64,000 bases of DNA from JACOTV01 sp964579395 (GTDB taxonomy: Bacteria; Patescibacteriota; Microgenomatia; UBA1406; GWC2-37-13), in NCBI GenBank assembly GCA_964579395.1, contig CAZOFT010000001.1, positions 1 through 64,000 of the forward strand, written 5' to 3'. Each line of letters begins with the position of its first letter. Position 1 is the stretch's first letter. The notes beneath the pieces were generated by a model. The model made no database searches. It saw only the letters and a list, made by a program, of their open reading frames with translations, and was not told where the DNA came from. Of the stretch, positions 8,436 through 16,900 are shown one piece after another. Made by a program: the position numbers and the translations under genes.

Positions 8436-10188
8436 AGTTTTTATGTGAGTACATACGAATTATTGAATCACTGCCATTCTTAGCCTGGCGTTCTGCAATA
8501 ACACCTTTAATACCGTAGGCTTCATTTCTGGATTGTGATAACTCAAGGAAGTTTTTAATCTTGTGTGGTGGACTCGATTTATTAACAAAAGCAAAATCAA
8601 TCTCTTTACCTTCCTTCTGAGCTTTTTGCATTGCATTGAATGTGTGTGGGTTTGGATTTGTCTTATCAAAGGTGGAAAGGTCTATGAATGGTACTTTTTC
8701 TAGGTTTACATGTTGTAACTTATCTTCAGGAATACCGTCTTGCACTCCCTCAGTCATTGTAGGGTAGTAGGTGGTTAATCCTGTGCGATTGTCTTCATAT
8801 TTGTATGCACCGCCAGAGACAGACACAATTCCTTGTTTGGCGTTCTCGAGAGTTACACCAAAACCCTTGTTTGATAGGTTGGTAGCAAACTCAGAGTCAG
8901 GTTTCTTATTTCTAGCTGTATACGTAGTGGATTCTTTAATAGGTTTCACATCTGGTAACTGGTCGAGAATGTCAGCTGATTTACTATCCTTTGATGAGGC
9001 AAAGAGATTTCTTGTTTTATTTCCCAGTGTTGCACTTAAACTTTTGCCAAAGGCTGCATTTTTGAAGTCTTTGAAACTTGAGCTGATAGGTGTTCCAACT
9101 GCTCTAGATGATACTGCTGCAATCATATTGCCAGACATTGCCGTCCAGACATCACCAAATATCTTGGCTACCAACATATTTACACCGCCAAGGAAGAACA
9201 AAAAGCCTGTATAGAAAAAAAGTAAGCCTACACTCGGGCCTTGAGCCTGTAGGATGCTAGCGAAAATATCAGTGGAGATTGCGAAACCAAGGGCAAAAGC
9301 TGGTTGTTGGATCAAGAAGGTAAACCAAGTTTTAAAGTATGTCTGTACGATGGTCTGGGTTCGCTCAGTCAATGCAAACGGTATGACTATTGGATAAATT
9401 ACTCCTAAAAACAGCAAGGTAGCAAAGCGTATTACAAATTGGTATCCCAGGTATAAAAACCCACACAACAGAAATAGGAAAGTGATTGCAAATAAGAATA
9501 TCTGGACGATAAACTTACCAAGTGATCGGAAGATGCCTCCCTGTAAGGCTACATCAAAGGATGGAATACCAAATTTTTCTGAGTTTTCATTATTTGCGAT
9601 AGCTTCTTGAGATTTATCAAAATAATCATTGAGAAAGCCAGTAAACTTCTGTGTTTCGGATATTTGCTTCACGAGAAGATTATTGAACTGAATAGTATAT
9701 GAAAGTACTGTCGGAACAGTGATAAACAAAGCTATCACTACAATGAAACGAATGGCAAATGATTTAAGTTCATAGGTATTGTCGCTACCTATCTTTGTTA
9801 CTGCAAAAACTGCTATAACAATGGCTAAGAGTGGTATAGCTATCTGGTGAAATATGTTTCTATACTTTGTGACACCAGGTATGGTCGAATCATCTTTTAA
9901 TTTGATACTGTCAGCAAATGGATCTGGTGTGTAGAAAATAAAACCGCCAAGAAGCGAGTCAAATCCTTCAATGAATCCTTTTAAAAGGGTGATGATTGAT
10001 GATGGTTCATTCTGTACGGAGAATTCATTACTATATTGAACTTGAGGTGGAGGCGTGGGGGTAGGTGCTTCTTCTGCTAAAGCTATATGTGGGACAAATA
10101 AAAATGTAACGATGCTTATGAGCATCACAACGATTGTTTTCATAAAATCGCAGGAAACAATCGGTTGCCTTGATTTAGTTTGTGCCAC
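8413..10188 (-). CDS. VirB6/TrbL-like polytopic conjugation channel protein
   Basis: The 591-aa protein may start slightly downstream of 10188: the segment TIVVMLISIVTFLFVPHIAL is a signal peptide, giving MKTIVVM as a likely start. After a proline-rich linker come about seven hydrophobic helices (residues about 110-350), then a long soluble tail. This is the VirB6/TrbL architecture: an inner-membrane channel subunit with a large C-terminal region. It lies between the pilin gene (upstream, overlapping by 14 bp) and the PrgI-like gene (downstream, overlapping by 23 bp) in one minus-strand operon. Confidence 0.8.
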   Translation of the reverse strand: MAQTKSRQPIVSCDFMKTIVVMLISIVTFLFVPHIALAEEAPTPTPPPQVQYSNEFSVQNEPSSIITLLKGFIEGFDSLLGGFIFYTPDPFADSIKLKDDSTIPGVTKYRNIFHQIAIPLLAIVIAVFAVTKIGSDNTYELKSFAIRFIVVIALFITVPTVLSYTIQFNNLLVKQISETQKFTGFLNDYFDKSQEAIANNENSEKFGIPSFDVALQGGIFRSLGKFIVQIFLFAITFLFLLCGFLYLGYQFVIRFATLLFLGVIYPIVIPFALTERTQTIVQTYFKTWFTFLIQQPAFALGFAISTDIFASILQAQGPSVGLLFFYTGFLFFLGGVNMLVAKIFGDVWTAMSGNMIAAVSSRAVGTPISSSFKDFKNAAFGKSLSATLGNKTRNLFASSKDSKSADILDQLPDVKPIKESTTYTARNKKPDSEFATNLSNKGFGVTLENAKQGIVSVSGGAYKYEDNRTGLTTYYPTMTEGVQDGIPEDKLQHVNLEKVPFIDLSTFDKTNPNPHTFNAMQKAQKEGKEIDFAFVNKSSPPHKIKNFLELSQSRNEAYGIKGVIAERQAKNGSDSIIRMYSHKNYEKRKNI

Positions 10189-10459
10189 CTACGAATTGTT
10201 TTAGTACACTGGCTATAGTTGCCGCTCCGAAAACTAAAAGACCACCGATCAAAATATTAAAAATCCATCCTTTAAGTCTTGATTTTCTCTCAGTATCATC
10301 ACCGCTAGCGATAAGAGCGATACCAAGTGCTGCGATTGAAAGAGCCATTACAGGAAGAGAAAAATACTGAAGGGTTTTAACGATACCCCATAGAAGCGAA
10401 TCTAAATTTGCGAACTGAATTGGTTGTGCACTGTCATACCCAGGAATCTGTGTGTCCAT
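10175..10459 (-). CDS. VirB2-like pilin subunit
   Basis: This 94-aa protein has two hydrophobic helices (about residues 28-52 and 62-88) joined by a short polar loop rich in charged residues (GDDTERKSR). That is the hairpin layout of VirB2/TrbC pilins. No cleavable signal is obvious. It is the first gene of the secretion operon, overlapping the VirB6-like gene, a usual place for VirB2. Confidence 0.75.
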   Translation of the reverse strand: MDTQIPGYDSAQPIQFANLDSLLWGIVKTLQYFSLPVMALSIAALGIALIASGDDTERKSRLKGWIFNILIGGLLVFGAATIASVLKQFVGGTN

Positions 10460-10618
10460 AATTTTCTTTATGTACTAGTGGGCAGAACTTATAATATTAA
10501 CTCTCGAAATTTGTAAGAATTCTAATGAAGAAAACCCGAAAAGTCAATAGCATATAGGAAGAATAAGCCCATTTACGGTTAGAAAATAAGGTTTGAATCT
10601 ATAAATAAGATCAGCATG

Positions 10619-10999
10619 TTACCCAACAAGATGCTGTTTTACTTTTTCCAATAATTGATCTGGGGTAATATCAACTTTAACTATGTATGATGATGCTCCC
10701 AGTTTCATCATGTCCTTTATTGTATTATCATTGACTAGATTAGTCAGAAGTACAATAGGTGTATCTACAGGCATTTTATGATCCTTTGATAATCTAGTTA
10801 AAACTTCATGCCCGTCCATTTGGGGCATCATGATATCTAAAAGAATAAGGTCATATTTAGAAGATTCTATTTTATCAAGAGCATCTTTACCATTTGTAGC
10901 ATAATCTACAATATAACCTGCATCGAGAAGAGTAGTTTGATATACATCACGAATTTCTTTTTCATCCTCTACAAGCAACAGTATTTTTTTGTTTTCCAT
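10619..10999 (-). CDS. Stand-alone response-regulator receiver domain
   Basis: The 126-aa protein is a complete CheY-type receiver and nothing else. It has the acidic pair after the first strand (LLVEDEKE), the phosphorylatable Asp in LILLDIMMPQMDG (near residue 55), the Thr/Ser-type residue in VLLTN and the Lys in IVKVD. No output domain and no histidine kinase are encoded nearby, so its partner must be elsewhere. It is co-directional with and 32 bp downstream of the ABC exporter gene and may share its transcript. A role in gliding, surface behaviour or kinase signalling cannot be told apart here. Confidence 0.92.
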   Translation of the reverse strand: MENKKILLLVEDEKEIRDVYQTTLLDAGYIVDYATNGKDALDKIESSKYDLILLDIMMPQMDGHEVLTRLSKDHKMPVDTPIVLLTNLVNDNTIKDMMKLGASSYIVKVDITPDQLLEKVKQHLVG

Positions 11000-11031
11000 A
11001 ATTATTATTTGAAATTAAATAACTAGTATAG

Positions 11032-13938
11032 TTACTCATACCGTAGGGCATCCAAGGCTGAGATCTTTGTTGCTCTCTTCGCAGGATATATTCCTGTTAA
11101 GAGGCCGACAATAACAGATATTGCTAATATCAAAATAACAAAGGTATATGGTATGAAGGTAATATCTAAGAACCCATAACCTTTTGATAACGCAAATGTA
11201 GAAAGAATAAAGGAGGTAACTTTACCTGCTACATATCCAAGTAATAAACCTCCGATACCACCCATAAAGCCCATAGTCATTGACTCGGTTAAATAAAGAT
11301 TTTCTACTTCCTGTGATTTCATGCCAATTGCTTTCATCATACCTACTTCATGTGTACGCTCTAGTAGAGAAACTGTCAAGGTATTAAGCATACCAAGTGC
11401 AGCAACAGCTAAAGCAACAACTCCTAATATGCCTAATAAAAAGCGTAGGGTGGCAAATAAGTTTTCGATTTGGGAAACAGTATCTACAACTGAAGTTGTT
11501 TTAAATCCCTGTAATTCAATTTGTTTTCTTGTTTGCGTAAGGAGTGATTGTGAATCAACTACAATTTTAGCCTGAGAATATGTAGCAATACCCATCTGCT
11601 TTATATCACTAAGTGGAACATACAGTATAGGTGTCTTCGTGTCTGGGGTGACACCAACTATGGTGTACTCAATTGGTACAGACTCAATCTTTTTACCATC
11701 AGCTAGTAAATCACCTGTAGCAATAAATGAAACACTGAACTTTTTGCCTACACCAGCAGTTTCAGTAATCCCAAGCACTCTAAGTAATGATTTATTCACC
11801 ACTGCTTCACGAGTAATTGTATCTGGCAACGCAATTTTTCGGGTAGAATCTGTAGCTGAAACACTGCTTGATCCATCTATACTACTGATATCAATAAACC
11901 CTGAATCTAAAGCAGTTTGGCTGGCAGCTGCTGTTGCAACATCATCTGCAGTTAAATCAAGTTCAGTATTTGCTTGTGCAAGCGTAGTTGAAACTCCTAG
12001 TACTGATCCAAACCTATACACATCTGCTAAATTTATTGTGCGGTCGACTTTCATATTAAGCTCTGCAAAGTATCCAGTTTCACGAAGTTGCTTGCCATCT
12101 GTATCTTGTTTCTCTTTATATACAGTTTTGCCTTCTTCATTTGTTGTACGCTCCCAAAGTAGCACCTCACTTTTTAGCCATAATCCCAGTTCATCTCCAT
12201 GCACATCCATACCAGCAGAACCAGCGGCATCATCATCTGGATAAGTGTCTCCCCAATACTCAACGGCATCACTGACACCTTCAACTCTTCTGGTATATCC
12301 CAGCACTTCTCCATTTATGGAGGGTTGAGATCGTACTCTGACATATTCTTCAGGATTGATAGAGTACGTAACATCTCCTATCTCGGTTCCTGCAACGGCT
12401 TCTTTAAATGTGCGCTCTGTCGAAACGCCTGCTACCATTCCTTTAGAGGTTGATTCTGCATCAGTGATCGGGATACCAAGATCATTGCTTGAGAAAATTT
12501 TTCCTTCAGAAGGGCGAATAGCCGATTCTTGTAAATAATCAGCCATTACTCCATATACTGCTACATCGCTATTAGAATTCTGAAAACTGATTTTTCCAAC
12601 GACACCCACTACGGGTAATACCTTTGTAACACCTGAAATATTGTCAAACGACGCAACTGCTTCATCATCGAGTTTAATATTTGTGGCAACTGCAGGTGAA
12701 GCATCAATCTGCTTCATTTCTTCAAGCCTGGCAACTCGAGATATTACAAGTTTCTCCAGACCATATCCAATAGAAATCAAAAACACAATAGCTGCTACTC
12801 CAATAGTCATACCTCCAACTGTAATAATAGTCCGAGTTTTTTTTGCAAACATGTTTTTAAGAGACAAATCTATTAAATCAACTCTAGAGATAGTTTGTTT
12901 ATCTCTGGTTTCTAGAATTCTAATTAACTTCAAATAAAAACCATCAAGTCCAGGTAAAATCTTTCTTTTGATTACGTTGGGAATGATGCGTAGTTTAAGA
13001 AATCCATCGCTCAGTTTTTTACCTAAATACACAGTTAGTAATAAGAGAAACCGCATAACCTGACCAATATTTTTAAATAAAAATGGCAAGCTTTTACGTA
13101 ATTTAAAGATACTTAATAAAGAGAGAAGCCAGTGATTCTGAGCGGCTCTTTTCTCTTTTCTGGATAATCGCATGCCAGAAATACTCATTTCTTGTTTTAA
13201 AACAATTCGTTCAAGGAGTAATTGTTTTAATTCTGAAGCCGATTTTCCAGCTGTTTCAATATTGCGGACAATGCGACCATTAAACATCTGAATAATGCTC
13301 TTGGCATAATCAACATTATCAATGTTATGGGTCACCATGATGATAGTAGTACCTTTTTCATTCAATTTTCTGAAAAGTTCCATGAGCTCGATGCCGCTTT
13401 GATAGTCTAGATTACCTGTTGGTTCATCGGCGATAATTACTTTAGGATCAGTGACTAGCGCACGTGCCAAAGCTACTTTTTGCTGCTGGCCTGAGGAAAG
13501 TTCTGTCGGGAAGTAATCTGCCCAGTCGCTCAATCCAACAATATGAAGACAGTCATGGGCTTTGAGTAGTGCTTTTTGTTTCTCAATACCAAGCAGTGAT
13601 AAAGCAAAGGCAACATTTTCGACTACTGTGAGTGATTTAATCCAGTTTGGCTGCTGATAAATCATGCCTATATTCTTTTTACGAAACTCTGACCGATCAT
13701 CTTCACTGTAAGCGTACAGATTCCAATCAAAAAAACGGGCATTACCACTGGTTGGTTCTTCAAGTCCGAGAATAACGTGCAACATGGTTGATTTACCACA
13801 GCCAGATGGACCAAAAACAATAGCAAAATCACCATCATGAATTTCAAGATCAACTCCATGAAGTACCATTACATCTTGATTTTTAACCTCAAAGGCTTTG
13901 ACGATTTTCTGTAGTGTGATAATAACTCTTGGTTTCAT
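11032..13938 (-). CDS. MacB/LolCDE-like ABC exporter, ATPase and permease fused, with SH3-like insert
   Basis: This 968-aa protein joins an N-terminal ATPase to a FtsX/MacB-type permease. Walker A is FGPSGCGKSTMLHV (near residue 43), the signature is LSSGQQQKVALARAL and Walker B is KVIIADEPTGNLD. After a basic linker, a first transmembrane helix (about 375-395) precedes a very large external domain, then three C-terminal helices (about 835-960). MacB-type machines act as mechanotransmitters on extracytoplasmic substrates rather than moving them through the membrane. The external domain contains an SH3b-like stretch (YVRVRSQPSINGEVLGY, near residue 523), unusual for this family. It starts 17 bp after the DGR target gene, so the two are probably co-transcribed, and it may act on or display that protein. 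Confidence 0.88.
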   Translation of the reverse strand: MKPRVIITLQKIVKAFEVKNQDVMVLHGVDLEIHDGDFAIVFGPSGCGKSTMLHVILGLEEPTSGNARFFDWNLYAYSEDDRSEFRKKNIGMIYQQPNWIKSLTVVENVAFALSLLGIEKQKALLKAHDCLHIVGLSDWADYFPTELSSGQQQKVALARALVTDPKVIIADEPTGNLDYQSGIELMELFRKLNEKGTTIIMVTHNIDNVDYAKSIIQMFNGRIVRNIETAGKSASELKQLLLERIVLKQEMSISGMRLSRKEKRAAQNHWLLSLLSIFKLRKSLPFLFKNIGQVMRFLLLLTVYLGKKLSDGFLKLRIIPNVIKRKILPGLDGFYLKLIRILETRDKQTISRVDLIDLSLKNMFAKKTRTIITVGGMTIGVAAIVFLISIGYGLEKLVISRVARLEEMKQIDASPAVATNIKLDDEAVASFDNISGVTKVLPVVGVVGKISFQNSNSDVAVYGVMADYLQESAIRPSEGKIFSSNDLGIPITDAESTSKGMVAGVSTERTFKEAVAGTEIGDVTYSINPEEYVRVRSQPSINGEVLGYTRRVEGVSDAVEYWGDTYPDDDAAGSAGMDVHGDELGLWLKSEVLLWERTTNEEGKTVYKEKQDTDGKQLRETGYFAELNMKVDRTINLADVYRFGSVLGVSTTLAQANTELDLTADDVATAAASQTALDSGFIDISSIDGSSSVSATDSTRKIALPDTITREAVVNKSLLRVLGITETAGVGKKFSVSFIATGDLLADGKKIESVPIEYTIVGVTPDTKTPILYVPLSDIKQMGIATYSQAKIVVDSQSLLTQTRKQIELQGFKTTSVVDTVSQIENLFATLRFLLGILGVVALAVAALGMLNTLTVSLLERTHEVGMMKAIGMKSQEVENLYLTESMTMGFMGGIGGLLLGYVAGKVTSFILSTFALSKGYGFLDITFIPYTFVILILAISVIVGLLTGIYPAKRATKISALDALRYE

Positions 13939-13955
13939 TGTTGTATTAATTAAGG

Positions 13956-16900
13956 TTACTTTAAAATATCCAAAAATCCAAATATATCCGATAAATTACC
14001 AACGACCAAATCAAGTGCAGATTCAGTCGATTTTGGAGCAATGGTGACAGTATCAACAGACTTACCTGAGTTACCAGCTTTATCTTCTGAAAGAACACGT
14101 AGGTGATAGACTTTTGATGGTGTCAAGTCTGAAATAATCACTAAGTGATTTAATGTCAAATTACTATCTTCCTGGGTTTTTTGAGGATAGCTTTCCCCTG
14201 TACCTTCGCCAAATTCAATTTGAGATGTAGCAGGTTCATCGGTATCCCATGATACGATCAGTTGTGCACGGGCTTCTTGTCCTGCACCTGAAACTGGCGG
14301 TACAGTCGTTCCTTCAACTTTGAGATTAGATATCTGCGGTGGTCGGGTGTCAGTAGCAGTGGTGAATTTTTGACTATCTGAGACAGCTTCGTTACCAATT
14401 GCATCCCGCCCCTTAACAATCATCAAATAATCAGTTTCTGAACGTAGTCCCTTCACCAGTAATTTATGCTCACCTTTAACAAGCGCAATATTTACTTCGT
14501 CTCGAGCGGCTCCAGTTTCCCCTTCAGGGTAATATGTAATGATAGATGAAATCTCAGTATTAGACTGCCAGCTAACAAGGACTGTAGGTTGAGCAGTACC
14601 TCGGACTTCCTGAATGCGGACATTAGAAATTTTTGGTCTTGGATAAGTTGTGAAATCAAGAATAGTACCTTCGTACTCTGAATTTTCACTATCAAAAGCA
14701 TTAATTTTATAAAAATACTTTGTACCGTCTTCGAGTCCTGTTAATTCTACTGTATAGGTAGTTTCGCTGGTTGACGTAGCTATTTCTTTGACACCACCAA
14801 AGCCGGTGGTTTTACCATAGTAAATCTTTACCTTGCTTGCACCTTTGGAAGTGAGCTGAATGATTGCATTACTCAAACCAATATTTTTGGCAGCTACATC
14901 CTGTACTGTCGGAGCTGGATCAGTTGTGAAAGTTTTCTCTGTGCTTTGTCCAGTATTACCATCCTCATCTGTCCACTTTGAGCGGTAGTAGTAGGTAGTA
15001 CCAGGCAAAAGGTTGTTCAGGTTGATAGTATGATCCTTGGTCTGAGTTGAGTTAGATGGTTCTTCATCAAAATATGATCCTGACTTTGTGCCATATGCAA
15101 TCTTGCTGTCAGAATTTCTATCCGTAACCCAGGTGATTTTTGCCTTCTTGGTGGTGATATCACTAACGGTTGGACCTGATGAGAGTCCTGCAGCTTCAAA
15201 ATACTTACCTGTTGGCAAACCTGAAACAGTGGAGGAAACAGCAGAACAGTTATTAGCACTATCACAGGCCTTTACACAGTAATAGTAGTTTTGTTCTGAA
15301 AGACTCGTGTCTGAGTATGATGTACCTGCGGTAGATCCAATCTGCGTAAATGAGGAAGGTGAGCCAGAACAACTTGCATTACTGGTAGATCTAAGTACTT
15401 TATAAGAACTAATACCAGCACCAATACTTTCTGGAGCATCCCACGAAATAGCCAGTTTCCAGTTTGAGGTGGCCTTGATTGAAATATCTGCTACATCTAC
15501 ATTACGAGGGATACCAGGTGCTGAGCCAGTATAGGCAAAGGTCACACTGGTGTAGGTGTCATAATTTATATTTCCCGCTTCATCTTTTGCAACTAAATAC
15601 AGGGTGTTTGTGCCAGGTTGAGTGGCAAATGCATCTTCTGCCAAAGTATTTGCACCTGCTGCGGTATACGTGCAATTAGCAGATGTAGGAACGGTATTGA
15701 TGGTGTAGCAGAATACTAGATTACCAGCCTGCCCAATAAATGCTGACGGGTCATCCCAGCTAAAGGAGTAGGCATTGGTTGTACCATCTTCAGGAGTGAC
15801 TGCGAGATTTCTTGGTGCAGAAGGTGCAGTAGTGTTTATTTTCAAAGCGTTTGATACATACGTACTTGAAACATTGCCAGCAGCATCCCAAGTACGCAAA
15901 TACACCAGATTAGTGCCCTCTGCTATGGCTGCATAGTCAGGTGTTTCCTGAGTGGCATATGAGCCATCGTTGGTCAGCAAATCAGCAGTGTCTTGAGTAC
16001 CTGTATGGTTATCTCCATACCAAGTCCCACCAGATCCAATTCTATACTGCAGTCCTGCTATACCTGAATGCAAATCGCTTGGGCCATCGGCTCCAGATGA
16101 AGGCCACAAAAAAGTGGTACTCTCAGTGGCTATATAATCACTCGGTACAGACAAAAAGGCTGGATTACCAGGAACGGTATTGTCGAACCTAAATTGGAAA
16201 CTCGTACTGGAACCAGCATATATGTTACCTGCAGCATCCACTGCTTTGATATGCAAATAATAGGGATCATTACTTGAACTAAGCCAGGGGCTGCCACGGT
16301 ATGAAAGTGTTGCAAAATCTATAGAGTTTGTTCCTATAATAAATTGACAGGTGGTGCCTGTAGTTGAAACAGGTGAAGTGCCAAGTAAGCCTTTAGCTGT
16401 GGCAGGGTTACCATTTGTATCTGTACCTATGTATAAACAATACCCCAGTAATCCAGCACCACCTACGTTATCAGCTCCTGCATCCCAGGAAAAATACGGC
16501 GCACTGCCATTAGTCCAGCCATTACTACTAATCGTTGCTCCACCGACTGTTTTTTTCATGACAATGTTTGTAGCATTGGTAGGAGGAGCTGTTTCGTCTG
16601 TTGTCAGGCCTACTGCTAGAGTACTGATGGCAGGTACATCACTACCACCAAACGTCATAATAGCCTTGACTGCTATCTTTTGTGAAACTACAGGTAATGC
16701 TTGCATGGCTGATTCTGTTAGTTCAGCTGCAGTATTAACATGTGTGGTTGTGTTGCTGGCTGTTTCCCAACTGTCTCCATCGTAGTATTTCCATGCATTA
16801 CCGCTTTCACAGGTGGAACCATCATCATTACAGATCTGATACTTTACAGAAGCATTGCCAGAAGCCGTTGCACTGGCAGTAAATGAATCCCAGCTGTTTA

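Noticed and set aside
11321..12937. Long plus-strand frames opposite the ABC exporter gene
   Set aside because: They mirror the codon structure of the minus-strand gene, which has clear ABC and MacB motifs and full length.
13956..16600. Repeat array or CRISPR-like structure
   Set aside because: The periodic similarity comes from FnIII and Ig domains of the target protein; there are no short identical repeats with unique spacers.
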